This document shows positions 10,614 to 20,504 of a DNA stretch of 64,000 bases, piece by piece. The position numbers and the translations under genes are program-made. Each line of letters opens with the position of its first letter. The stretch's first letter is position 1. Source of the DNA: Hydrogenovibrio crunogenus (lineage in GTDB: Bacteria; Pseudomonadota; Gammaproteobacteria; Thiomicrospirales; Thiomicrospiraceae); assembly GCF_004786015.1 (NCBI RefSeq), contig NZ_CP032096.1, positions 806,001 through 870,000 of the forward strand. The letters run 5' to 3'. The notes beneath the pieces are model-generated. The model saw only the letters and a list, made by a program, of their open reading frames with translations. It did not search any database and had not been told where the DNA came from.

Positions 10614-11807
10614 ATGCAGAGATTAACGCCTTACTTACCTTCAAGTGAACACGCTCAAACACCTGCGCTTTATAAGCAGGCAGATGATTTGGTGATGGCG
10701 TGTGCAGGTCTGTCAGCGGGGTTGCATGTCAATATTTTAAGTGAAATTAAGCGTATCACGTTTTTGGTAAATAACTATTATTCAAACCAGATAGAGAGTG
10801 AAGGCACGCATCCTGTTGATATTTATAAAGCGATGATTAATGATTTTTCTCAACAAGATGCGGAGAAGAGCAAACAACATTTGGCGTTGGCTTATGGTGA
10901 GGCGCAAGAGTTTGTTTATGCTTCGTCCCATGACTTTTCTTGTTTGCAAAATATTTTAGAGGTTCATTCTGTTTTTTATGGTTCTAAACATATTCTAGAT
11001 GAACATCGTGTTGTATTAGATGCGCAGGGAGCCAAGCATCCGATTTATCCAGGACAGATTCGCCAAACACAGGTTGAAGTGGGTCAACACCTTGCGCCAC
11101 CAGCCGAAGATTTAGAAGGGTTATTTCGGGTTTTTAACCAACATTATCGGTTTATGCCGAATGATTTGATGTATCAGAAAATTATTAAAACTTTTGCGGC
11201 CCATCATCGTTTTATGTTTATTCACCCGTTTTTAGACGGTAATGGCCGCACCGGGCGGTTGATGACGGATGGTATGTTAAACCAGGTTTTTCCCGAGACG
11301 TATGGCTTGTGGTCGCTTTCGCGCGGCTTAGCCCGTCATAACCCGGATTATAAAAAATGGTTGGCACGCGCCGATCAGATAAGGCAGGGGACTTTGGATG
11401 GTCGAGGGCAGCGGACTGAAACGGGGCTGATTGAGTTTATCCGTTTTATGATTTTGATGGCGACGGATCAGGTGAGTTATATGGCCGCTATGCTAAAGTT
11501 GCCGGAGTTGCATGAGCGTTTAAAGCAGTTTGTGATGTTGAGCCAAAATGCTTCTCAGTTTGGTTTAACCGTGCCGGTGGATATGCTGAAGCTTATTCCA
11601 ACGCTGTTGGTGGACGGTGAAATTCGTAAGGCAGATTTGCCAGCCTTATTGGGCTGCTCTGAACGCAAGGCCAGAACCATTGCAAAGCGTTTGGTAGAGG
11701 TCGGATTACTTTATGATGAGAGCAAGTTTGCACCTTTAAAATTAAGGTTACCAGAAAGGGCGTTGCCTTATATTTTTCCAAATTTAGTGCCATTTTTAGA
11801 TGAGTAG
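10614..11807 (+). CDS. Fic-domain protein (probable AMP transferase)
   Basis: This 397-residue protein has the complete Fic catalytic motif HPFLDGNGRTGR starting at His 204. An N-terminal SNQIESEG segment resembles the inhibitory helix of class II Fic proteins. The C-terminal 100 residues look like a winged helix. Fic enzymes move AMP or related groups onto proteins and are often toxins or regulators. The gene sits between the relic and intact hsdR genes, so it may have arrived with the foreign hsdR allele. Its target is unknown. Confidence 0.9.
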   Translation: MQRLTPYLPSSEHAQTPALYKQADDLVMACAGLSAGLHVNILSEIKRITFLVNNYYSNQIESEGTHPVDIYKAMINDFSQQDAEKSKQHLALAYGEAQEFVYASSHDFSCLQNILEVHSVFYGSKHILDEHRVVLDAQGAKHPIYPGQIRQTQVEVGQHLAPPAEDLEGLFRVFNQHYRFMPNDLMYQKIIKTFAAHHRFMFIHPFLDGNGRTGRLMTDGMLNQVFPETYGLWSLSRGLARHNPDYKKWLARADQIRQGTLDGRGQRTETGLIEFIRFMILMATDQVSYMAAMLKLPELHERLKQFVMLSQNASQFGLTVPVDMLKLIPTLLVDGEIRKADLPALLGCSERKARTIAKRLVEVGLLYDESKFAPLKLRLPERALPYIFPNLVPFLDE

Positions 11808-11827
11808 GTAGGTTTGACTGAATAGTC

Positions 11828-11839
11828 ACCAGGCCTGGT
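11828..11839. repeat. ACCAGGCCTGGT palindrome, copy 5
   Basis: Exact intergenic copy upstream of hsdR, at the position equivalent to copy 3 before the relic hsdR. Confidence 0.9.
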
Positions 11840-11883
11840 AAATCTGTTTTATAAATAAATTTTAAGTGTATTGAAAGCGATGT

Positions 11884-14754
11884 ATGACAAATAAAGTAGC
11901 AGATTCACAGGGTTTTTATTTTTCGGGCCAGCTTCAGTCTGAAGCGCAGTTGGAGAATAATTTAATTGCGCAGTTAGTCAGCCAGGGCTATGAACGTGTT
12001 GTGATTAAAGATGAAGCCAGCCTGCTCACCAACCTCAAGCACCAGTTAGAAAAACATAATAAAACCACGTTTTCGGATACTGAGTTCAAGAAGATTGTTA
12101 ATCACCTTAACAAAGGCAATGTATACGAGCGTGCGCAAACCCTGCGCGATAAATTCAACCTGACTCGTGATGACGGCTCTCCCTTTTATTTGGAATTCAT
12201 TGACCAAATAGAGTGGTGCCAGAACCAGTACCAAGTGACGAACCAAATCACCATGGAAGGTGAATACCAAAACCGTTATGACGTGACGATTCTGATTAAC
12301 GGTTTGCCCTTGGTGCAGGTTGAGTTAAAACGCCGAGGCTTAGAGCTTAAAGAGGCCTTTAACCAGACTAAACGCTATGACAAACACTCTTATGGATCGG
12401 GTGCGGGCTTATTTCAATACATTCAGTTGTTTGTGATCAGTAATGGCGTGAATACCAAGTATTACGCGAATAATAAAAAACAGTCTTTTAAGCAAACTTT
12501 CTTCTGGTCAGACAAAGACAATAACCAAATCACTCAGCTCGAACAATTTGCCAAAACCTTTTTGGAAAAGTGTCATCTCTCGAAGATGATTACCAAATAC
12601 ATCGTCTTAAACCACACCTTTAAAATCCTGATGGCGTTACGCCCTTATCAATACTACGCGGTGGAAGCGATTATTGATAAAGTGAAAAACTCGGTGCATA
12701 ACGGCTATATCTGGCACACAACGGGTTCGGGTAAAACGTTAACTTCCTTCAAGGCCGCTCAAATCCTGACCAACTTACCCAAAGTCGATAAGGTGGTATT
12801 CTGTGTAGACCGTAAAGACTTGGATTATCAAACCGCCAAAGAATTCAATGCGTTCAGTGAAGGCAGTGTGGACAGTACCGACAATACCCAAAAACTGGTG
12901 AAGCAGCTGGGTGATGACACCAAGCTGATCGTCACCACGATTCAAAAGCTGAATACCGCGATTATGAAAGAGCGGTATAAAGCCGCGATGGAGCCTCTGA
13001 AAGATAAACACATTATCTTTATCTTTGATGAATGTCACCGCAGTCAGTTCGGGGATACCCATAAGCGCATTACCGAGTACTTCAATCATTATCAAATGTT
13101 CGGTTTTACCGGGACACCGATCTTTGTCGAGAACGTCGCCAAGAATCAGCATGGCAAACGCACGACCAAGGACTTGTTTGGTGAGTGTTTACATAAATAC
13201 GTGATTACCGACGCGATTCGAGATGAGAACGTGCTGAAGTTTGCAGTGGAGTACATTAATACTTTTAAGCAGCATGACACGATTCGAGATATTGAAGTCG
13301 AAGACATCGATACCAAAGAAGTAATGGAGTCGCCGCAGCGCATTGAAGCGGTGGTGGATTACATTATTGCAAACCATGAGCGGAAAACCCACGCGAAAGA
13401 ATTTACAGGGATGTTGTGTGTGAGTTCTGTGGAGGTGCTAACGACGTATTACGATATCTTCCAACAGAAAAAGCTGGCGGGAGAGCATAATCTAAAAGTG
13501 GGTACTATCTTCAGTTACGCGGCGAATGAAGAAGATAAAGGTGCAGACGACTTTATCACTGAAGAAACCACCGATATGACCGGTAAGAAGGTCAATCAAC
13601 ACAGTCGTGATAAGTTGGAGTCTTACATTGGTGATTACAATGCGATGTTTGGCACCAAGTACACTACTAAGGACAGTAAATCGTTTTACAACTACTATAA
13701 CGAACTTGCTAAACGCGTTAGAGACAAAGAGGTCGATATTCTTCTGGTGGTCAATATGTTTTTAACCGGGTTTGACTCTCCGCCACTCAATACGCTCTAC
13801 GTTGACAAAAACCTCAAATACCATGGATTGATTCAAGCCTTCTCTCGTACCAACCGCACCATGGGTGAGAAGAAGTCTCAGGGTAATATTGTTTGCTTTA
13901 GAAACTTAAAGCAAGCCACGGATGATGCGATTAGTTTGTTCTCAGATAAGAACGCCAAAGACACTATTATCATGGAGCCTTATGAAAACTATGTAAAACA
14001 GTTCAATGAGGCGTTAGAACAGCTTAAGGCCATTGCCCCTGATGTGGATAGTGTTAATGCCTTACAAAGCGAAGAAGACGAGTTTGCTTTTATTAAGGCG
14101 TACCGCGAATTGATGCGTGTTTATAACGTGCTCGTCACCTTTACTGATTTTGAGTTTGATGATGTGGCCATCGAAGAGCAAGAATATACCGATTACGGCA
14201 GTAAATATCTTGACCTGTATGACAAGGTAAAAAGTAACAACCAAAAAGAGAAGGTCTCGATTCTGAATGATGTGGACTTTGAGTTGGAGCTCATTCACCG
14301 AGATGAAATCAATGTCACCTACATTCTAAAACTACTCGGCCAGCTTAAAGACGCACCCAAAGAAGAGCATGAAGCCCGTAAGAAAAACATTATGGATATG
14401 CTCTCTGGGGATGTGCAGATGCGTTCCAAAAAAGAACTGATTGAAAAGTTCATTCATGAAAATTTGCCAGAGGTGCAAAACGGTGGTCAGGTTGAGGAAC
14501 GGTTTAAACAGTTTTGGAAAGAACAAGACTCTGCTGAGATCAAACGGATTTGTGAAGAAGAGAACCTTGATCTTGAAAAGGTTCAAAAGTTGATTTCCAG
14601 TTATCTATTTACTGAAAAACTTCCATATCGAGATGATGTCGTTAAAACGATGAATCAAAAGCCGACCATCTTGAAGCGAAAGACCGTTTCTCAAAGAGTG
14701 CTAGATCAGATGTTGGATTATATTAAGACGTTTATTGATGGTGCGCCGGAATGA
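11884..14754 (+). CDS. hsdR: Type I restriction endonuclease, R subunit
   Basis: The 956-residue protein has the full HsdR layout. The N-terminal nuclease domain contains RYDVTILINGLPLVQVELK, the PD-(D/E)xK core. An SF2 translocase follows, with Walker A TGSGKT at about residue 281 and DECH at about 382, then GFTGTPIF, and a second RecA-like domain containing RTNR. The C-terminal 200 residues are helical and contact HsdM. It pumps and cuts unmodified DNA. It overlaps the next gene by four bases (ATGA). The operon order hsdM-hsdS-(insert)-hsdR suggests that the fic segment was added later. Confidence 0.95.
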   Translation: MTNKVADSQGFYFSGQLQSEAQLENNLIAQLVSQGYERVVIKDEASLLTNLKHQLEKHNKTTFSDTEFKKIVNHLNKGNVYERAQTLRDKFNLTRDDGSPFYLEFIDQIEWCQNQYQVTNQITMEGEYQNRYDVTILINGLPLVQVELKRRGLELKEAFNQTKRYDKHSYGSGAGLFQYIQLFVISNGVNTKYYANNKKQSFKQTFFWSDKDNNQITQLEQFAKTFLEKCHLSKMITKYIVLNHTFKILMALRPYQYYAVEAIIDKVKNSVHNGYIWHTTGSGKTLTSFKAAQILTNLPKVDKVVFCVDRKDLDYQTAKEFNAFSEGSVDSTDNTQKLVKQLGDDTKLIVTTIQKLNTAIMKERYKAAMEPLKDKHIIFIFDECHRSQFGDTHKRITEYFNHYQMFGFTGTPIFVENVAKNQHGKRTTKDLFGECLHKYVITDAIRDENVLKFAVEYINTFKQHDTIRDIEVEDIDTKEVMESPQRIEAVVDYIIANHERKTHAKEFTGMLCVSSVEVLTTYYDIFQQKKLAGEHNLKVGTIFSYAANEEDKGADDFITEETTDMTGKKVNQHSRDKLESYIGDYNAMFGTKYTTKDSKSFYNYYNELAKRVRDKEVDILLVVNMFLTGFDSPPLNTLYVDKNLKYHGLIQAFSRTNRTMGEKKSQGNIVCFRNLKQATDDAISLFSDKNAKDTIIMEPYENYVKQFNEALEQLKAIAPDVDSVNALQSEEDEFAFIKAYRELMRVYNVLVTFTDFEFDDVAIEEQEYTDYGSKYLDLYDKVKSNNQKEKVSILNDVDFELELIHRDEINVTYILKLLGQLKDAPKEEHEARKKNIMDMLSGDVQMRSKKELIEKFIHENLPEVQNGGQVEERFKQFWKEQDSAEIKRICEEENLDLEKVQKLISSYLFTEKLPYRDDVVKTMNQKPTILKRKTVSQRVLDQMLDYIKTFIDGAPE

Positions 14755-15812
14755 GCGAAATAAACAGATTGGATCCAAGGTTTCTAAGGGAGCAAGAACT
14801 GTTGCTTGAGGATATAAATCGTTACGAATTTATAAATGATCAAGGTCAACTTGATTTAAACCACTTTGTAGTTTTTCTTAGCACGCTTTTTATTTATGAC
14901 GGTTTAAGTAAAAAAGAAGTCCCATCTCCAGAAACTATTGCTTCCCTATTGATGGAGCTTTTAGCATCTAAAGGCAGTAAGGAAGATATGAAGCTTTGGG
15001 TTCATAGTCAAAAATTAATTGATTGGAATCTTGAATATGCCCCCGTCTACCCGGATAAAAAAAGAACCCTTATTCATATAGCTGGTCTTATTAATGCAAA
15101 TGTATTAGAAATTTGGATATCTGAAATTGGACATTCTTTGCTAGGTTTGCCAAGAAACTCAGAGTCTTCTTTTTACTACAGTTGGATAAAGCCAGAATGG
15201 GTTTTGGTAAAGGCATTTATTGAAAAACTCCACAATGATTATTGGCAGTTAATGAAGCAGGTTGATCTTGATAGCTTTGATGAAAATGGATATTCTCTTA
15301 TTGAAGCTTTGCATCATTCTTATCAAAATGGCTCTTCATTCGAGCAAGCTACTCAGGAATTAAAGGCTATTCATGCCTCTTATTTGGCAGCACAACAGCG
15401 ATCTCAAGATGCCATCAAATCACACTTTTATTTAGAAGCTATTGCATTGCAAGAAAGTGTGATTAGTCATTTATTAAACCGTTATTTAAGGTCAAAAAGT
15501 ATCAAACTGAATAATGTTAGTTTAAAGGGGTTAATTTTAAGAACTGAAAAGCAGCTAACTAAAGAATCTAAAGATATTTCCCTTTTCGGAAAGCTTGATG
15601 ATTGGAGAAAACAACGAAATAGTGTTATTCATGGCTTTGTAGAAAAAACATCTGAGGATGTTGAAAAATCATTGGATAAGTTTATTGATGAATCATCAAC
15701 TACAGCCATGCTTGGACAAGAGTTAATAAAGTCAGTTATTGATTGGTATGTGGATTTTAGTGTTGATAAGATTGACACTAAGTTTAGATTAGAGCAATCT
15801 GATTTGAATTAG
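14751..15812 (+). CDS. Hypothetical protein with HEPN-like C-terminal domain
   Basis: I do not recognise the family of this 353-residue protein. The start overlaps the hsdR stop (ATGA), so it is translationally coupled to the restriction operon. The C-terminal third is helical and contains RNSVIH at residues 289-294, within WRKQRNSVIHGF, the R-x4-H pattern of HEPN RNase domains. The N-terminal two thirds are soluble and lack a motif I know. A possible role is an RNA-cutting second line of defence tied to the restriction enzyme, as PrrC is tied to EcoprrI; this is inference. A weak hairpin with TTTT follows the stop. Confidence 0.6.
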   Translation: MSEINRLDPRFLREQELLLEDINRYEFINDQGQLDLNHFVVFLSTLFIYDGLSKKEVPSPETIASLLMELLASKGSKEDMKLWVHSQKLIDWNLEYAPVYPDKKRTLIHIAGLINANVLEIWISEIGHSLLGLPRNSESSFYYSWIKPEWVLVKAFIEKLHNDYWQLMKQVDLDSFDENGYSLIEALHHSYQNGSSFEQATQELKAIHASYLAAQQRSQDAIKSHFYLEAIALQESVISHLLNRYLRSKSIKLNNVSLKGLILRTEKQLTKESKDISLFGKLDDWRKQRNSVIHGFVEKTSEDVEKSLDKFIDESSTTAMLGQELIKSVIDWYVDFSVDKIDTKFRLEQSDLN

Positions 15813-16117
15813 AGAGCTCTCTGTTTAGAAGCAGAGCTTTTAAATTGAGTCTTAGGCCAAAAAAAGATTTTTACAGGTTCATACCACCAACTATCAAACT
15901 ATCAATATTTGGTAATACTAAATTGATTTACTCTATGGATTGTCTAAAGTCTTGTTCTAAAGATTGCCATTCCTGTCTAATTGTATCAAGTTTATCAATT
16001 TCTGCATTTAGGTTTAATGTCCCTGAAGTCGATTGTATTTGGAGATAATCAAAAGGGCGTAAACTAAAACTGTTCTGGCTGATTTGTTGTGTTGAAACGG
16101 TTATTGAAGCAATCTCA

Positions 16118-17434
16118 GGGCCTGTAAACCAAATTGTGTAAACGCTCATAGTTTAAAATTCCCCGAAAAGGAAAATCACTATGAGCAACATCGACCAAGA
16201 AAAACTCAAAGCCATGGCCGCTGAGCTGGCCAAGGATATCAAAACTCAGAGCGACTTGTCTGACCTCTCAGCCAGTCTGCTTAAAATGACCGTTGAAGCC
16301 GCCCTCGGTGCTGAAATGGAAGAGCACCTGGGCTATCCCAAGCACCACAGTTCCGACAGCGACAACAGCCGAAACGGCTATTCATTTAAAACCCTCAAAG
16401 GCGACCATGGCGAAGTGGAAATCGCCATCCCTCGGGATCGCCAGAGTGAGTTTAACCCCACCATTATCAAAAAAGGCGAAACCCGCCTGACCAGCATGGA
16501 TGACCAGATACTGGCGCTTTATGCCAAAGGCATGACCACCCGAGACATTGTGGCAACGTTCAAAGAGATGTATGGCGCTGATGTCTCGCCAACACTGATC
16601 TCCAAGGTCACCGAAGCGGTCATGGAAAAAGTCACCCTCTGGCGTTCTCGTCCGTTGGACGAAGTCTATCCGCTGCTGTATCTCGATGGTATTGTCATCA
16701 AGGTCCGCCAGGACAAACAGGTGGTGCGAAAAACCATGTATGTAGCGCTTGGCGTCAATACCGACGGCCAAAAAGAATGCCTGGGCCTGTGGCTGTCTGA
16801 GACCGAGTCATCCAAGTTCTGGTTGAGCGTTTTAAACGACCTTGAAGCCCGAGGCGTCAAGGACATACTGGTCGCAAGCGTTGATGGCCTGACGGGCTTT
16901 CCTGAGGCCATCAATACCGTCTACCCTCAGGCAGATGTTCAACTTTGCATTGTGCACATGGTGCGCAATTCCCTGCGTTATGTTGGCTACAAAGAGCGCA
17001 AACAGGTCGCCAACGACCTCAAACAGGTTTACCAGTCAGTGACCGAAGAAGAAGCTCTGTTGGCGCTTGAGCAGTTCGAGACCAAATGGGATGACAAATT
17101 CCCCAATATCGGTCGTTCCTGGCGCAACAACTGGGACAATGTGGCCACGCTGTTCCAGTACCCTCAGGCGATCCGCAAGGTGATCTATACGACGAATGCG
17201 ATTGAATCTTTGAACTCGGTGATTCGCAAAGCCACCAAGAATCGCAAGATCTTCAGCCATGATAACTCGGCCTTTAAAATCATTTTTCTGGCCATTGAAT
17301 CGGCCTCAAAAAAATGGACCATGCCGATTCGAGACTGGAAATTAGCCATGAACCAGTTTATGATTCTGCATGAAGAACGCTTGAAACCTTATGTTTGATC
17401 AACCGAGCGTTTACACAGAATTATTTACAGGCTC
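16118..17434 (+). mobile_element. IS256-family insertion sequence, copy 2
   Basis: Same 1,317-bp element and ends as copy 1. It is flanked by a 9-bp duplication GCAATCTCA at 16109-16117 and 17435-17443, within the normal 8-9 bp range of IS256. Confidence 0.95.
16181..17398 (+). CDS. IS256-family (mutator) transposase
   Basis: This 405-residue product is identical to that of copy 1, with the same DDE core and promoter region. Confidence 0.96.
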   Translation: MSNIDQEKLKAMAAELAKDIKTQSDLSDLSASLLKMTVEAALGAEMEEHLGYPKHHSSDSDNSRNGYSFKTLKGDHGEVEIAIPRDRQSEFNPTIIKKGETRLTSMDDQILALYAKGMTTRDIVATFKEMYGADVSPTLISKVTEAVMEKVTLWRSRPLDEVYPLLYLDGIVIKVRQDKQVVRKTMYVALGVNTDGQKECLGLWLSETESSKFWLSVLNDLEARGVKDILVASVDGLTGFPEAINTVYPQADVQLCIVHMVRNSLRYVGYKERKQVANDLKQVYQSVTEEEALLALEQFETKWDDKFPNIGRSWRNNWDNVATLFQYPQAIRKVIYTTNAIESLNSVIRKATKNRKIFSHDNSAFKIIFLAIESASKKWTMPIRDWKLAMNQFMILHEERLKPYV

Positions 17435-18591
17435 GCAATCTCATTGATCAGGTTAGGCGGTAATTTTTTAGAATGATGTGCTTCAGCATGACTGGTAAAC
17501 GCAGCTAATTTTTCTATTTCATCAAGCTTAAGATTCTTTAGTTCATGTAGATGAAACAGTTTTACTTTATTTTTAGCATGGACAGGTTTGTTTTTATTGA
17601 TGACTAAAATACTGGCATTAAAATGTGCGTTTTTAAAATACAAGTTAGCTGGCAAAGCAATAATCATTTCAACTAAATCTTTTTTAACAAGCTGTTCGCG
17701 AAATTCATAATCAAAAGTGGTTCGATGGAAAAAACCATCTTCAATCAACAAGACCGCCACGCCATTATCATTCAAGATTTCTAATATAGCCTCAACCCAG
17801 GCTGTTGAATGTGTTTTTGCTTTTCTCGTGTCGTGATTAACGGTTCCAGTCGACGATGCAATTGAGCTTAAAACGGCATCATATTTTTCTTTTTTTGGCT
17901 TGTGATTTTGAAGAAGTTTGACAGGTGTTGTAGTCACCGTTTGTTGAACAATATTTGGTTCATTAGATTGCAAGTCATGTTGATCAAGCATGACTACATT
18001 CCAAAATAATTTGGCTACCTCTCTCTCAAGCTGAGTGTCAGAATTTAAACCGATTTTAGAAAAGGGGAGTGGTGGCCACGAAAATACCAAGTCTCCTGTT
18101 CTAGAGAGAGGGTCAAGTAGGCTCGTTTGTTCTTTATCTGAAGTTAGGTTTAGCAAAACAGACTGCATTAACCGCCTAATAACGACAGGCGTAAAGTTGA
18201 CCCCTGTTCGTCTTGGGTTGTCATCCATAAATTTTCTGAGTTCTAAAGAAAGATTATCTGTCGTCAGTGCAATCGTTGTTAAAGAAACAATCATTTTTGC
18301 ATCTAAGTTATCGAATAAATCGGTATATAAATCATTGCTTTTAGCAAAACGATGCACTTCATCTTTTAGTCTATTTTTTGTCTCAGTTGCTTTCAGTGTT
18401 GCCATTTCGGTATGAGAACGATTGTTATGACGACCTTTTATTAATTCAGTTAAACCTAATTCCACGCTCGTCTCATCAAGTTCGTTTAATGAGACTAGGG
18501 CAAGCTTGATTTGCAGTAAAACATACACGATTTCACAAGGGTCTTGGTTTTGAATCGCTTGCTTAAAGTTTTTTGAAAAGTTGTTATCCAT

Positions 18592-19206
18592 TTACTTTGT
18601 ATCCTTATTCGAGCGTTGCAACACATCGAATAGCTTGGTTTCTGCAACCACTTTTTGTTGATTGAATAATTCCAGTGTTTTCTTCTGTAGATCAGCATAA
18701 CGATAAAACATAGAAACCAGCGCTTTTTGATCGGATTGACAAGGAATTGCAATTGGATGCTCTAGCAGTTTTTTTAACGTGATCAGCATCGTGTTAGAAC
18801 GCGTTGCTGCAATGACATTCTCCTTAAAAAAGGAGGAGTTGAAGTAAGACACCAGAATTTCAGGTTGCAGGAAATCTGTATTTACTCTCATGATGACAAA
18901 GTTAGAGCTCGCAATATAGCTTTGCTTTGTATCCGCTTCACTTTGCTTAAATAACCCTGCCTTAAAAACATTTCCTCGTATTTGTATCACGATGTCGTTA
19001 TCGAGTAACAAGAACTTCTCAGCAGAACCTGGAACTATCCATGTTGTCTGAGCCAGTTCCGATTCAAACTCTCCATATTCATTGATTGATTGTCCCGTTA
19101 TGAGTCCCATCTCAACTCCATCTGTAAAGGAATCTTTAGAGATTTTTGAGGTGTTGATTCCAGTAAAAGCAGTGACACAATCTTTTAGTTTCATTTGGTT
19201 TCTCAA
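18592..19206 (-). CDS. HsdS-like protein with a single recognition domain
   Basis: This 204-residue protein resembles one half of a type I specificity subunit: a recognition domain (about residues 1-145) with ITLKKLLEHPIAIP near its end, then one helical spacer containing LQKKTLELFNQQK. Its stop adjoins the start of the HsdM-like gene, so the two form an operon. Half-size S subunits can dimerise to read a symmetric target. No R subunit accompanies this pair. With the partner lacking motif IV, a binding rather than methylating role is possible. Confidence 0.7.
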   Translation of the reverse strand: MRNQMKLKDCVTAFTGINTSKISKDSFTDGVEMGLITGQSINEYGEFESELAQTTWIVPGSAEKFLLLDNDIVIQIRGNVFKAGLFKQSEADTKQSYIASSNFVIMRVNTDFLQPEILVSYFNSSFFKENVIAATRSNTMLITLKKLLEHPIAIPCQSDQKALVSMFYRYADLQKKTLELFNQQKVVAETKLFDVLQRSNKDTK

Positions 19207-19396
19207 TCTAATTTATTGATATTAACTTTTGCTATGTGTGGCAATCATACTGAATTATATTTTAAATAGTAGGGTGGATACTAAAAAATAATTGACATGC
19301 ACTCAAGAAAATCACAGTATATACCCAACTATTAACAAAAAGACTTTATAAGATTTGGTTTTGTAAGTTTTTTTGAGGGTTTGGTAACAGGAGAAA

Positions 19397-20449
19397 ATGA
19401 TGGAAACAGAAATGGTTTGGGGTAGAGCTGGCTGTACAACAAATGACAGATTACAAGAATTAGCTAATCAATTAGCTTCAAAGGGTAAGTTTGCAATAAT
19501 CAGTTCTAACAGTAGTTTCGAATTTATGAAAAAAGAGTCTGGCAATAGGGGAGCAAAAGATAACTTTGCAAAGATTAAGGAGTTCTATTACGAAGGGAAG
19601 CACTATAAAAAAGTGGCAAAAGTGACTCAACAGCTTTTGAAAGAGCTTAATAAACTTAAGAAACGTTTTCCAAATTTTATCGAAGTGATTATGCATATTG
19701 AAAACCACCTGACATTAAAAACTCTAGGGAATAAGAACATTCAAATTGATCCTCTTTATATTTGGGGTGAGCCAGGGATTGGTAAAACAGAATTTGTATT
19801 CGCACTGAGTGAGGTGTTTGGGGTTGATTTAGAAAAGTGCAATGCGGGACAGCTTGGTGGAGCAATTGCATTAGCAGGGTCAGAACCACAATGGTCTGAT
19901 TCAGCACCTGGTCTCATTGTTCAAGGGATGATGCGTTCAGAAAATGCCAATTTTATTTTTTTTATGGATGAGTTGGAAAAGGTGAATCACAGTGGAAATA
20001 ACGGGAATCCGCTCAATGCTCTTTATGACTTATTAGAAGAGCGTTCTGCAAGTCAGTTTGTCGATCAAGCTTTTACAAGTGCGGTTTTATTTGATGCATC
20101 TGCTTTGATTTTTATGGCCTCTGGAAATAGCACTGAAGGAATTCATCCAGCATTACTTTCACGTTTAAATGTCTTTGAAGTTCCTTTGCCAACTATCGAA
20201 CACATGAAATCCATTATTCAAAACATTCATGTATCGATTTTAGAAGGTAGTGATTGGGGTAGTTTTTTTGATACTAAATTAAGTGAAGAGGTTATTGATG
20301 TCTTGATTAAAGATCAAAGATCAGTTCGACAGGTCAAAAAAAGTCTGAAAAATTCTTACGTTAATGCATATCAAAATAAGCGTAGTTACCTGATCGTTGA
20401 TGACCTAGAAATTATTCAAGATAAGACTGTTCCAATGGGATTTTATTAG
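19397..20449 (+). CDS. AAA+ ATPase, unknown role
   Basis: The 350-residue protein has an N-terminal region of about 110 residues with no motif I know, then a AAA+ module. Walker A is GEPGIGKTEF (about residues 123-132), Walker B is FFMDEL, sensor 1 is FMASGNS and the arginine-finger region is LLSRLNVFEVP. The module resembles MoxR/Lon-type ATPases but no protease domain is present. It is divergent from the HsdS-like gene (190 bp apart) and points toward the recombinase-like gene. It could be a DNA-processing or defence ATPase; function not known. Confidence 0.7.
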   Translation: MMETEMVWGRAGCTTNDRLQELANQLASKGKFAIISSNSSFEFMKKESGNRGAKDNFAKIKEFYYEGKHYKKVAKVTQQLLKELNKLKKRFPNFIEVIMHIENHLTLKTLGNKNIQIDPLYIWGEPGIGKTEFVFALSEVFGVDLEKCNAGQLGGAIALAGSEPQWSDSAPGLIVQGMMRSENANFIFFMDELEKVNHSGNNGNPLNALYDLLEERSASQFVDQAFTSAVLFDASALIFMASGNSTEGIHPALLSRLNVFEVPLPTIEHMKSIIQNIHVSILEGSDWGSFFDTKLSEEVIDVLIKDQRSVRQVKKSLKNSYVNAYQNKRSYLIVDDLEIIQDKTVPMGFY

Positions 20450-20504
20450 CGAAAGGGTATTTAAAGAAATATATATGTAACGAGTATTTTAAGGTGTTTT
20501 TACA

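Larger units (their letters stand above)
15928..18591 (-). pseudogene. Degenerate HsdM-like gene interrupted by IS256 copy 2
   Basis: The 5' part reads from 18591 to 17435 and the 3' part resumes at 16117, ending at 15928. Joined across GCAATCTCA, they give about 446 residues. The fold is that of HsdM: NFTPVVIRRLMQSVL resembles the region before motif I, LLDPLSRTGDLV replaces motif I, and DLVEMIIALPANLYF is a typical late segment. Where catalytic motif IV (NPPF) is expected it reads SSIASS, so the intact form was probably not an active methylase of the usual type. The IS adds only a Leu and a stop to the first part, leaving a protein that lacks its last 60 residues. Confidence 0.75.
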
